DNA of 43,457 nt, from IMG/VR virus record IMGVR_UViG_3300020202_000122, positions 1-43,457 of that record, one strand, 5' to 3'. Below are positions 6,296 to 13,449 of this stretch, one piece after another. Below the pieces are notes generated by a model, which was given only the letters and a program-made list of their open reading frames with translations, ran no database searches and was not told where the DNA came from. The translations under genes were made by a program, and so were the position numbers. Position 1 is the first letter of the stretch. Each line of letters opens with the position of its first letter. The stretch comes from a virus.

Positions 6296-7252
6296 TTGAT
6301 CGATGATTGGAACGACCTCCGTTTCGTGCTAGCCGTCGCACGCGAGGGCAGCTTCGCGGCGGCGAGCAAGGCGCTCGGAAGTGGCAAGGGTGCCACAAAG
6401 TGGACTGTTGCCCGGCGGATTGACGAACTGGAGGCGAGGCTCGGCCAGCCCCTTTTCGAGCGCGGGAGCCCACGAATGCGGCCGACGCAGCACGCCCTCC
6501 CCCTGGTCGAAGCCGCCATCGAAACCGAGAGGCGCTTGCAATCGCTGCGTTTAGGCGGAGGCCGTGAACACACAACCGCCCGGATCCGCCTTTGGGCTAC
6601 GGAGGGTATGGCCGCGTACTGGCTGCCGCATTCGCTCACGACCTTCCGACACGCCCAGCCCCTGGTTCAGGTCCAGACGGTGGCCACAATGCGATTGCCC
6701 GACCTCGATACTTCCGAGGCCGACGTTGCCGTCACCTACGATCTGCCATTGAGGGACGATTGGGTAGAGATCGCCGCATCGAAGATGACCTTCCGCGTGG
6801 CCGCCTCTCGTCGCTATCTTCTGGCGGCCGGGCGCCCAACGTGTTTCGAGGATCTGAGGCAACACCCGGTTCTCGCTTCGCCTGAACTCCCGACGACTGG
6901 CGCATGGCGCGCATGGGGTGACCTGATTGCGAGTCACCCCAACGTCGCGATGATCATTGACAGCAGCATAGCTTACGGTTGGGCTACAGCGAATGGCCTA
7001 GGCTTCGCTCCGCAGCCTATCGGGCTAATCGAGAGGGAGCGCGACGCGCTGGAGGGTTTTACATTTCCCGAGTTCGAGCCCTCACTCGACTTCTATCTAA
7101 TCTGCCGGCGCGACATCCGACAGCAGCCCCACATTGCGCTATTCCTCCAACACTTAAAGCGACAGATCTTCGAGCGCGAGCCCGGCCCCCCGGACATTCC
7201 GTGGGATAGCCGGGCAACTGTCGCGCTCGGGGCTGAGGCCCCGCGCCCCTAA
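6296..7252 (+). CDS. LysR-family transcriptional regulator
   Basis: 318 residues from the TTG chosen because the protein then opens with IDDWNDLRFVLAVAREGSF, the usual LysR N-terminus, and AGAGG lies 7 nt upstream; a GTG at 6260 gives 12 more residues. The winged HTH covers about residues 1-60 (FAAASKALGSGKGATKWTVA then RRIDELEARLGQPLFERG). The substrate-binding domain follows (about 85-300) and includes TSEADVAVTYD. Ligand and targets are unknown. It sits in the lysogeny block between the two operator sets, away from lytic genes, so it is probable host-altering cargo. It converges with the GNAT gene with a 4-nt overlap. Confidence 0.9.
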   Translation: MIDDWNDLRFVLAVAREGSFAAASKALGSGKGATKWTVARRIDELEARLGQPLFERGSPRMRPTQHALPLVEAAIETERRLQSLRLGGGREHTTARIRLWATEGMAAYWLPHSLTTFRHAQPLVQVQTVATMRLPDLDTSEADVAVTYDLPLRDDWVEIAASKMTFRVAASRRYLLAAGRPTCFEDLRQHPVLASPELPTTGAWRAWGDLIASHPNVAMIIDSSIAYGWATANGLGFAPQPIGLIERERDALEGFTFPEFEPSLDFYLICRRDIRQQPHIALFLQHLKRQIFEREPGPPDIPWDSRATVALGAEAPRP

Positions 7253-7875
7253 TCCCCACTCCTGCGCCGGTGGATGTTGGTCGCCGGTCGCTCGGCCGAC
7301 GCATCGAGCACGCCCGGCCGGTCCCAGGCGCCCTCGGGCCGGTTCATCACCAGCGGGTCGGTCGCCTCGCCGATCACCGGCACTTCGAGCCGCAGGTCGC
7401 CAGCCAGCACGACATAGCCGTGGTCGCTCATCGCAAAGGTTTGGCCGGTCGGCTGTAGGAAGCGGAAGACGCGGCGCCAGGCGCCGGCGAGCCGCTCCTG
7501 GGCATGGGTGACGATCCGGGTGTAGCCCTTTGCCGCGATGATCGGCAGGCCGAACTCGGCCATCGCCCGCACCACGCCGTACTGCGGCCCCTCGAAACGC
7601 GGGATGACGGTGATCCGCTCCACCTTGCAGAAGCCGGCGAACCAGCGCAGGCGGATGGTGCCGGCGGGGTTGCCGTCGACCTCGGCCAGGATATGGCTCG
7701 CGCAGAAGTCGTTGCCGTCCATCTCCTCCAAATAGGGACAGTCCTGGTTGGCGATGTAGACGGCACGGACCATTCGCACCTTGGCGAATCCGTTCTCATC
7801 ACGCACGAGGCCGACTGTTACAGGACCTCGCCGAAAAGGGGTTTGATCTCGCATCTTGCGGTTTCCTGATTGCAC
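7249..7875 (-). CDS. GNAT-type N-acetyltransferase
   Basis: 208 residues. The GNAT core can be traced from VRAVYIANQDCPYLEEMDGN through PAGTIRLRWFAGFCKVERIT and VIPRFEGPQYGVVRAMAEFG (acetyl-CoA loop region) to the final strand with FRFLQPTGQTF. The substrate is not predictable; the fold also resembles autoinducer-synthase-like acyltransferases. Located in the lysogeny block, it is cargo not needed for virion formation. Confidence 0.7.
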   Translation of the reverse strand: MQSGNRKMRDQTPFRRGPVTVGLVRDENGFAKVRMVRAVYIANQDCPYLEEMDGNDFCASHILAEVDGNPAGTIRLRWFAGFCKVERITVIPRFEGPQYGVVRAMAEFGLPIIAAKGYTRIVTHAQERLAGAWRRVFRFLQPTGQTFAMSDHGYVVLAGDLRLEVPVIGEATDPLVMNRPEGAWDRPGVLDASAERPATNIHRRRSGD

Positions 7876-7988
7876 GCCCGGAGTTGGGCACGTTCAGGTT
7901 TCCGATTGTCTGTCGCGTTCGCCAAGGTGGCCAAAAGGGGACCGCTAATTGTGCGGGTGCGTTGAGATGGTGGGGCGCCGGGCGCACG

Positions 7989-8017
7989 AAAAAACCGCCC
8001 GCGGTGAACCGGGGCGG
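7989..8017 (-). terminator. Rho-independent terminator of the 8037-9143 unit
   Basis: On the minus strand, CCGCCC, a 3-bp inner stem and TTCA loop, then GGGCGG lead into six T (7994-7989). It lies 20 nt beyond the stop at 8037. The design (CCGCCC-CGG, loop, CCG-GGGCGG with one bulge) is close to the plus-strand terminator at 20226-20262. Confidence 0.85.
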
Positions 8018-8036
8018 CTTGCAAACGCTTGCAGGA

Positions 8037-8744
8037 TCAGGGTGGAGAAATTGGCGCTGACGCTGGCGGAGCGGGCACTAGAATCACCTGTGGTGCCTGC
8101 TGTTTGGTTGCGGTAATCGAGTTGGCGATAGCACTCGTCTGGGCGGCAGTCTCAGCGCGCAACGCTCTGAACTCCGCTCCAATCCTGTCGTCGATGCCGC
8201 TTACTTCTGCCAGGACATAGAATTGGAGCGTGACAACGACCGCCAGAGCGGCAAGCACCAGCGCGGCGATCCCTAGCGTGCCAGACCAAAGGATGGCTTG
8301 GCTTTGCTTGATGCCGTCGAACCCACCCTCAAGCTTGGAAAGCCGCTCTTGCATGCCACCAATATGGCCGTCGCCGTTGCCGGCAGCAATGGGCTTCTGT
8401 GTGTCCGGATCGTTGGCGGTCTTATGGGTTTTGTCTGGTTTCTTGTCGTGTTCCGGCAACTGGGCGGCTCGCGTCGCGTCAGCAGCGGCGGCCTGCGCGC
8501 TAGGTCGGCTTGCGTTGCTTGACGCCTGACCCATCATCCGCGCGGCGGCGAACGCTTTATCGCGATCCTCCGGCTTGATGCTCCCAGGGCTGGGTATAAT
8601 GAATGCAGTCGCCATGAACTGTGTCCAAGGCTTCATCAGCCCTCGGTCGGACACGCTAGACAGGGCGCCTTGCTCCGTAGTCGTTGTTGCGGTCGCTTCA
8701 ATCGGGGGCCGGGGAACCAGTCGAAGGTGCGGTGGCTCGCGCAT
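8037..8744 (-). CDS. Membrane-anchored protein of a two-gene cargo unit
   Basis: 235 residues. The N-terminal half is low-complexity and hydrophilic (TEQGALSSVSD; ASSNASRPSAQAAAADATRA; a Lys/His-rich DKKPDKTHKT). A possible coiled-coil GMQERLSKLEGGFDGIKQSQ precedes one membrane span (ILWSGTLGIAALVLAALAVV, about residues 150-173) and a second helical segment IDDRIGAEFRALRAETAAQ, with a proline-rich end. The gene is second in a two-gene leftward unit that ends in a strong terminator. No family is recognised. A role in exclusion of other phages would fit its place between the two operator sets but is a guess. Confidence 0.65.
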   Translation of the reverse strand: MREPPHLRLVPRPPIEATATTTTEQGALSSVSDRGLMKPWTQFMATAFIIPSPGSIKPEDRDKAFAAARMMGQASSNASRPSAQAAAADATRAAQLPEHDKKPDKTHKTANDPDTQKPIAAGNGDGHIGGMQERLSKLEGGFDGIKQSQAILWSGTLGIAALVLAALAVVVTLQFYVLAEVSGIDDRIGAEFRALRAETAAQTSAIANSITATKQQAPQVILVPAPPASAPISPP

Positions 8745-8759
8745 TTAGTCCGTCCCTCA

Positions 8760-9143
8760 CTACTCGCCGAGTTCGACGCCGTACCTCGCCAAGTCTTCTG
8801 GCGATAGGTCAGCCATCCGCAGAGATAAAATCTCAAACATTCCGACAAGTGCTATAGGGTCAAGGATAACCTCAACCTCCTCAACGGTTCTGTTCGTTTC
8901 CATCAGTGCGACGCGTGTTTTGCCACTCTCGTCTTCGGGAAAGGTGATGATTTTTTTACTGACAACCACGTCTCTACGATTGAATGCCAGTACGATCTTA
9001 ATTTCCGGGCCGCGTCGCTCCACTCGGGCCATGCATTCATCGGCGCGGACGCTACGATAGTCCCGAGATCGCACATGAGGCACCTCGACAGTCGAGGACG
9101 CCCCCGCCTGGGGCTCGTCGTTGGGAGCGGTGCTGTCGCTCAT
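8760..9143 (-). CDS. Hypothetical cytosolic partner of the 8037 membrane protein
   Basis: 127 residues, no membrane segment. Strands dominate the middle (MARVERRGPEIKIVLAFNRR, VVVSKKIITFP) followed by VEEVEVILDPIALVGMFEIL. The layout of strands then a DPxAxxGMxEIL-like helix recalls DUF3467-type proteins, but only weakly. It opens the two-gene unit; a 286-bp gap with the second operator set lies upstream. Base composition appears less GC-rich than in the structural genes, in line with cargo status. Confidence 0.6.
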   Translation of the reverse strand: MSDSTAPNDEPQAGASSTVEVPHVRSRDYRSVRADECMARVERRGPEIKIVLAFNRRDVVVSKKIITFPEDESGKTRVALMETNRTVEEVEVILDPIALVGMFEILSLRMADLSPEDLARYGVELGE

Positions 9144-9306
9144 CTTGTTCCCTATTCATTGATATCTGTCGATGCAGAACTCAGCGCAGCCCACGCGGTG
9201 CGGCCGTTTCCCGTCCCCTTTGGCTGGATGAAGCACGGGATACACGGCACGGTACCGCAACTCACAAAGGCAGCCTCACCGTAGGTCGCACAGGCAGCCT
9301 ATGAAA

Positions 9307-9362
9307 CCGCACGTTTATGCGACCGCATAATTGTGCGTTGACCGGCCCGCATAATTATGCGA
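9307..9362. promoter_or_regulatory. Three repressor operators (OL-like)
   Basis: CCGCACGTTTATGCGA (9307-9322) is directly abutted by CCGCATAATTGTGCGT (9323-9338), and CCGCATAATTATGCGA (9347-9362) follows; its inner 14 bp form a perfect palindrome. They match the three copies in the CI/Cro gap. A TTGACC (9338-9343) lies among them and could be the -35 of the rightward early promoter, although its partner at 9361-9366 (GACATT) is weak. Confidence 0.85.
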
Positions 9363-9368
9363 CATTCC

Positions 9369-9407
9369 CTCACCAGCCCGGTTGACGCTGGTGAGCGGCC
9401 CGGCCGC
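9369..9407 (+). other. Leader hairpins of the rightward operon
   Basis: CTCACCAGC (9369-9377) pairs perfectly with GCTGGTGAG (9387-9395), 9-nt loop, and then GCGGCC-C-GGCCGC (9395-9407) forms a second dyad. They begin 6 nt after the last operator, at the very start of the expected early transcript. Such leader structures can act in antitermination, as nut or put sites do, or in mRNA protection. Confidence 0.5.
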
Positions 9408-9429
9408 TCCGCACCGCAGGGAGAGGCCC

Positions 9430-9762
9430 ATGGTATCCGTGCTGACCTTCACCGGCACAGGCGACAGTTGCTTCGAGTGTCAAGAGAGCTACGGCGACGC
9501 CTGTCACGATGACGGCGGCGCAGGGCTTCGGCGCGCCATGAAGGTGATCGCATGGGACGGGCAGGGCCTGATCGTCACCGGTCAGTACTGCCACGGCCCG
9601 ATCAAGTCGTGGGCAATCGGGCTTGCACCCTTAGGGCCAAGCAAACCCTTACCGAACTGGCCTTTGATTTGGTCGATGAATGATGACGGCCAGTCTCTTC
9701 GGCTCGAAATCCACGCACCTGACGACGTGTCGGTATCTGTCATCGAGCCGGCCGCCGCCTGA
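9430..9762 (+). CDS. Hypothetical early protein 1
   Basis: 110 residues. The start is the ATG preceded by GGGAGAG 4 nt upstream; a longer in-frame start gives an Arg/Pro leader. Three cysteines near the N-terminus (SCFECQESYGDACHDDGG) and a later Cys-His (GQYCHG) could bind metal. The rest is strand-rich (MKVIAWDGQGLIVTGQY). No family is recognised. It is the first gene after the OL-like operators and so should be the earliest rightward product. Confidence 0.65.
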   Translation: MVSVLTFTGTGDSCFECQESYGDACHDDGGAGLRRAMKVIAWDGQGLIVTGQYCHGPIKSWAIGLAPLGPSKPLPNWPLIWSMNDDGQSLRLEIHAPDDVSVSVIEPAAA

Positions 9763-9794
9763 CCCGCCTCAGCCCCCACACCTGGAGAGCCAGC

Positions 9795-10397
9795 ATGGCT
9801 GACCGCCCGATCCTCTTCTCCGGCCCGATGGTGCGCGCCCTGCTCGCCGGCCGGAAGACGCAGACCCGCCGCCTCGCCACGTCGCCGCTCGCCAAGGTGC
9901 AGGTCGGTGACCTGCTGTGGGTGCGCGAAACCTGGCGCCCAGTTCACTCGGCAGACCCCAGCCTTGGCGCGCGCTATCGCGTCGATGCCGGCCTTGACCA
10001 GACGGTGTGGCGCCCCTCCATCCACATGCCGCGCTGGGCCAGCAGGCTTACGCTGGAGGTTACCGAGGTCCGCATCCAGCACCTCCAAGACATCACCGAA
10101 GACGATGCCTTTGCCGAAGGTGTCGAGCGCCTGCAGGTGACCATCGGCAGCAATGGGCAGCCCCTTGGCTGGAACACGGCATCCGTCCGCTACGGCGACT
10201 GGTCCTACAACGCCCGGACCGCCCGCGAGGCCTTCGCGCACCTGTGGCAGACGCTGCACGGCGAGGCTTCGGACGAATGGGAAGCGCCCCTCGACGCCCC
10301 AGCCTGGGCGGCAAACCCCGAAGTCGTCGCCCTGACCTTCACCGTCCACCGCTCGAACATCGACGCGCTTCTCAGCCAGCAGCGGGTAGCCGCCTGA
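9795..10397 (+). CDS. ASCH-domain phage protein
   Basis: 200 residues. The opening ILFSGPMVRALLAGRKTQTR and then VGDLLWVRETW are typical of the ASCH (PUA-like, RNA-binding) proteins common in phage early regions. A GERxQDIxEDDAxAEGV-like block (IQHLQDITEDDAFAEGVE) and a C-terminal FAHLWQTLHG also match. Members probably bind RNA or modified bases; the target is unknown. Its stop lies inside a 29-bp repeat that recurs at 10760-10788. Confidence 0.85.
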   Translation: MADRPILFSGPMVRALLAGRKTQTRRLATSPLAKVQVGDLLWVRETWRPVHSADPSLGARYRVDAGLDQTVWRPSIHMPRWASRLTLEVTEVRIQHLQDITEDDAFAEGVERLQVTIGSNGQPLGWNTASVRYGDWSYNARTAREAFAHLWQTLHGEASDEWEAPLDAPAWAANPEVVALTFTVHRSNIDALLSQQRVAA

Positions 10398-10418
10398 CAG
10401 TCCCGGCGCCGCGGCCGA
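10390..10418. repeat. 29-bp direct repeat, copy 1
   Basis: Perfect 29-bp repeat, second copy at 10760-10788, 370 bp apart. Here it begins with the last codon and stop of the ASCH gene (GCC TGA) and runs into the gap. In the second copy the same GCC TGA lies 10 nt beyond the TAG of the 90-aa gene, so there it is a relic of another gene end. Confidence 0.9.
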
Positions 10419-10480
10419 CCGGGCAACACCACCACACGACACACGGGGCGGCCCAGCCGCTCCAACAGGGAGAGGCAGGC

Positions 10481-10753
10481 ATGGGCCACCTACACACGCT
10501 GCCGAATGGCAATGCGGTCATCGCCGAAACGGTGACCTCCGTGGAAGTCCGCAAATCCGGCGAACGCGACTGCACCTACGAGGTGTGGGTGCGCTGCTTC
10601 GATGGCGTGGAACTCGTCGCTGACGGCGCCCCCTCCGCATCGAGGGCGTCCGAGATCAGCCGCGCCGTGACCGCCGCCATCAACGCCGCGGCCAAGTGGC
10701 ATGACGATCAGGAGCCTCCCGAGGTCTCCAACCACGTCGAGATGCCGTTCTAG
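10481..10753 (+). CDS. Hypothetical early protein (90 aa)
   Basis: 90 residues. The start has AGGGAGAGG within 12 nt; the leader (GCGGCCCAGCCGCTCC) resembles the leader of the 9430 gene. The sequence is strand-rich in its first half (TVTSVEVRKSGERDCTYEVW) and ends with a helix SEISRAVTAAINAAAKWHDD. Unknown function. Confidence 0.65.
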   Translation: MGHLHTLPNGNAVIAETVTSVEVRKSGERDCTYEVWVRCFDGVELVADGAPSASRASEISRAVTAAINAAAKWHDDQEPPEVSNHVEMPF

Positions 10754-10759
10754 GCGGCA

Positions 10760-10788
10760 CCGCCTGACAGTCCCGGCGCCGCGGCCGA
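10760..10788. repeat. 29-bp direct repeat, copy 2
   Basis: Identical to 10390-10418. It follows the stop of the 90-aa gene and precedes about 100 nt without a convincing gene. The position suggests that the 90-aa gene was inserted, or a gene was lost, by recombination at gene ends. Confidence 0.9.
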
Positions 10789-10892
10789 TGCCGGTCAGGG
10801 CCGCGCCTCCCCTACCTCGCCGGGCCGCTGCGTGGCCCCCTCCGCAAAGCGGCCCGGCGGCATTTTCGACGAAATCCACACCGGAGCCGCAG

Positions 10893-11138
10893 ATGCCCGC
10901 TTCGACCTTCAACAGCCGCTCCCTGGCCCGCGCCGGCTGGCTTCTGACGATCCAACTCCTGAACCGGCTGGTAGAGCGCGACGTGCTCTCGACTGCCGAT
11001 GTCCGCGACCTGATGGACGCTGCGCTGCTCCAGGCCGAGACGATGCAGGGCGCTCCGGGAGCAGATCCCGAACTCACCCAGCAGACGCGGAAGCTGCTGG
11101 AGCGGCTGCTGTCCAAGATGCCGGCCCCCGGCGCCTGA
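10893..11138 (+). CDS. Hypothetical helical protein (81 aa)
   Basis: 81 residues, nearly all helix: SLARAGWLLTIQLLNRLVER then DVLSTADVRDLMDAALLQAE and RKLLERLLSKM. No catalytic motif is visible. A short leader with CCGGAG lies 6 nt upstream. It probably forms a helical bundle that binds another protein; nothing more can be said. Confidence 0.65.
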   Translation: MPASTFNSRSLARAGWLLTIQLLNRLVERDVLSTADVRDLMDAALLQAETMQGAPGADPELTQQTRKLLERLLSKMPAPGA

Positions 11139-11240
11139 CCGCGCCGGCTTCGGCGGCCTGCCGCCCCGGTCACCCCGCGGGCCTGCTCCCACCGGCAGGC
11201 TGCGGCAGGCCTCCCAAGCCCCTCACCGGAGAACGTCACC

Positions 11241-11618
11241 ATGCCTGACGGCTCTATCACCAACCTGCGGCTCTGCCTGCACTGCGGCGCGCCCCTCGCC
11301 CCTTCGCAGGGCGCCATGGAGCGGTACTGCGGTGCGATCTGCGGGCTCGCCGCCAACCCGACCGACCCGGTGTGGCAGCTCACCGCCCGGTACTGCGAGG
11401 ACGGCCGGCGGCGCTGCGCCCAGTCGCTCGGGGCGGCGAACCCCGAATGGCACGGCCCGCCGATGCCGGCCACGAAGCACCTGCCGGACACCGGCCCCCT
11501 CCCCCTCCGGCCGGACTTCCAGCTCCTCCGCAAGGACCGGGAGCGCCGCCGGGAAATCCACGATCTGGCCCGCTACGCGCTGCGCGCCTCGGCCTACACC
11601 GCCACCCGCCAGGAGTGA
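11241..11618 (+). CDS. Small zinc-binding protein
   Basis: 125 residues. Cysteines LCLHCGAP and YCGAICG near the N-terminus, and CEDGRRRC later, suggest a zinc ribbon. The C-terminal third is a charged helix (LLRKDRERRREIHDLARYAL). Function unknown; such small zinc proteins are frequent in phage early operons. Confidence 0.65.
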   Translation: MPDGSITNLRLCLHCGAPLAPSQGAMERYCGAICGLAANPTDPVWQLTARYCEDGRRRCAQSLGAANPEWHGPPMPATKHLPDTGPLPLRPDFQLLRKDRERRREIHDLARYALRASAYTATRQE

Positions 11619-11623
11619 CCGCC

Positions 11624-11878
11624 ATGAACATCCTCGACGCCCTTTTCATCACCGGCCCTGCTCGCCCCGCCCTGCGGGATTTCGCCTTCAACGTCGGCCA
11701 ACCGGTCTCGGTCGCGCACGAGGGCCGCCTTGTCCCCGGCCACGTCATCGGCCGGGCCCATGCCAGCGGCATCCCCGTCTACCGGGTGCAGACGGTCCAC
11801 GGCGTACTGCAGCAGCCCGAGGGTCGCCTGACCCGCCGCGCCGCCCGCCCGACGCTCGCCATCGCCGGGAGGGGCTGA
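11624..11878 (+). CDS. Hypothetical protein, SH3-like barrel pattern
   Basis: 84 residues. The middle (FNVGQPVSVAHEGRLVPGHV then IGRAHASGIPVYRVQTVHGV) alternates strands and turns like a small SH3/KOW-type barrel. The stop overlaps the next start (TGATG). Confidence 0.55.
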   Translation: MNILDALFITGPARPALRDFAFNVGQPVSVAHEGRLVPGHVIGRAHASGIPVYRVQTVHGVLQQPEGRLTRRAARPTLAIAGRG

Positions 11879-11964
11879 TGCCTGTCCCCTGGTGGCTTGG
11901 CGTGCCCTTCGCCATTGCCCTGGTGTCCGCCTTCTCCGCCTTAGCCTGGGTGACCCTGCCATGA
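11878..11964 (+). CDS. 28-aa single-span membrane microprotein
   Basis: A 28-codon gene held between two overlaps: TGATG with the gene before it and ATGA with the gene after it. It is almost entirely hydrophobic (PWWLGVPFAIALVSAFSALA). The tight coupling on both sides is the main reason to believe it is translated. Role unknown. Confidence 0.5.
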   Translation: MPVPWWLGVPFAIALVSAFSALAWVTLP

Positions 11965-12230
11965 GCCTGACGACTTACACCGACATCTCCGCCAACCAGG
12001 TGGATCTGGACCGCATCCTCGCCAAAGGGGAAGAGCGCCGGATCGGCGCCTGCGAACGCGCTCTGCGCCAAGCCCGGCTGTGGATGCAGCACGCCCGCGA
12101 GATGCAGCGGCAGATGGAGAGCGCCGCCCTCCCGTTCGCTGCGGCGCACAACCTCGCCATCACGCGGGACATCGCTGACGAAATCCGGGCCGACCACGCT
12201 GCCGCGTCCGGCCGCCAGTCGAACGCCTGA
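11961..12230 (+). CDS. Hypothetical helical protein (89 aa)
   Basis: 89 residues, coupled to the microprotein gene by ATGA. A long amphipathic region (ACERALRQARLWMQHAREMQ) suggests a coiled coil. It lies directly before the annealing-protein gene (8-nt gap), so a recombination accessory role is possible. Confidence 0.6.
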   Translation: MSLTTYTDISANQVDLDRILAKGEERRIGACERALRQARLWMQHAREMQRQMESAALPFAAAHNLAITRDIADEIRADHAAASGRQSNA

Positions 12231-12238
12231 GGCCCGCC

Positions 12239-13000
12239 ATGTCCGACAACCTCCGCCACTGGTCCGAGCTGGAGCGCACCGACCCAGCGTTCACCAAGCC
12301 GTTCACCCGAGCAGGCGGCTTCCGTGGCACCGACATCAACCCGACCTGGCGCCTCAAGCGCATGACCGAGCGCTTTGGCCCGGTCGGCATCGGCTGGGGC
12401 ATGACCAAGCCGGAGTTCACCCGCGAGGCGGCCGGCGAGGGCGTCGCCGTCTATTGCACGGTCGGCATCTGGTATATGGAGGGCGGCCAGCGCTCCGAGC
12501 CGGTCTATGGCGTGGGTGGCGACATCATCGCCGCCAGACGTCGGGACGGCGGCGTGGCGCTCGATGACGAGGCCCACAAGAAGGCTTTCACCGACGCGCT
12601 CGGCAACGCCATGAAGTCGCTTGGTGTTGCGGCCGACGTCTTCTTGAAGCTGTTCGACGACAGCAAATACCGGGAGGAGAGCGCCCAGCATTTCGCTGAG
12701 CAGCGGGAGGCCGCGGCCGACCGCCGCCCCGCCCCCTCCGTCTCGTCCCAGCCGGTCGGCAACGACACCTGGCAGCCGGTCAACATCCCGGTTCCCGCCG
12801 GGGGCCTAAAGGCCTGGGCCGGCCTGCTGAAGGGCGCCATCGACAGCGCCCCGAGCGTCGCCGGGCTCAACGAACTGATGGCGAACAACGACGGCACCCT
12901 TCAGAAGCTCCAGGCGGAGAGCGAAGAGGCCTTCGACTTCCTGTGCACTCGGGCCGAGCGTCGCCGGGGGACGCTGGTCGGCAAGCCGAAGGCGGCGTGA
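12239..13000 (+). CDS. Rad52-like single-strand annealing protein
   Basis: 253 residues. The N-terminal block WSELERTDPAFTKPFTRAGG with FRGTDINPTWRLKRMTERFG and GIGWG, followed by KKAFTDALGNAMKSLGVAAD and LFDDSKY, is the pattern of the Rad52/Sak-related phage annealases. The C-terminal 100 residues are variable. These proteins coat single-stranded DNA and pair complementary strands in phage recombination. The HNH-like gene next to it supports a recombination module. The family was assigned by motif memory only. Confidence 0.72.
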   Translation: MSDNLRHWSELERTDPAFTKPFTRAGGFRGTDINPTWRLKRMTERFGPVGIGWGMTKPEFTREAAGEGVAVYCTVGIWYMEGGQRSEPVYGVGGDIIAARRRDGGVALDDEAHKKAFTDALGNAMKSLGVAADVFLKLFDDSKYREESAQHFAEQREAAADRRPAPSVSSQPVGNDTWQPVNIPVPAGGLKAWAGLLKGAIDSAPSVAGLNELMANNDGTLQKLQAESEEAFDFLCTRAERRRGTLVGKPKAA

Positions 13001-13002
13001 CC

Positions 13003-13449
13003 ATGGCCCTCGCCCGCTCCCCCAAGGTCCGGCTCATCGACAAGTCCCAGCTGGCGATCACAGTTTCGCGGCGGCTGGAGGATAAGGCCGACGCGTGGCT
13101 GCGCTCTGACCAGCACCTCGCCTTCGTGCGGTCGCATGCCTGCCTTGCCTGCGGCCGGACCTCCAATGTCGTCGCCGCGCACGTCTGGAAGGGCAACGAC
13201 GGGGCCAAGGGCGAGAAGCCGAGCGACATCTTCACCCTGCCGCTCTGCGCGACGGCACACCTGGGCCAGCTCGGCTGCCATGACCGGCAACACCTGATCG
13301 GCGAAATCACCTTCTGGACGCCGATCCTGGGCGGGACCGACCTCGCCACGCGACGCGCTGTGGATCTGGCCGCCGCCTCCCCCTGCGCCAAGACCCGCCG
13401 GGCCGCCGCCAACGTCCTCGCCGGCCGCCATTGGAGTGAAGAGCCGTGA
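13003..13449 (+). CDS. HNH-like (DUF968-type) recombination nuclease
   Basis: 148 residues. CLACGRTSNVVAAHVWKGND then KPSDIFTLPLCATAHLGQLG and CHDRQH give the Cys-Cys/His...His pattern of the DUF968/NinG-type phage HNH proteins. Such proteins process recombination intermediates in lambda-like modules. The start ATG comes 2 nt after the stop of the annealing gene. Confidence 0.7.
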   Translation: MALARSPKVRLIDKSQLAITVSRRLEDKADAWLRSDQHLAFVRSHACLACGRTSNVVAAHVWKGNDGAKGEKPSDIFTLPLCATAHLGQLGCHDRQHLIGEITFWTPILGGTDLATRRAVDLAAASPCAKTRRAAANVLAGRHWSEEP

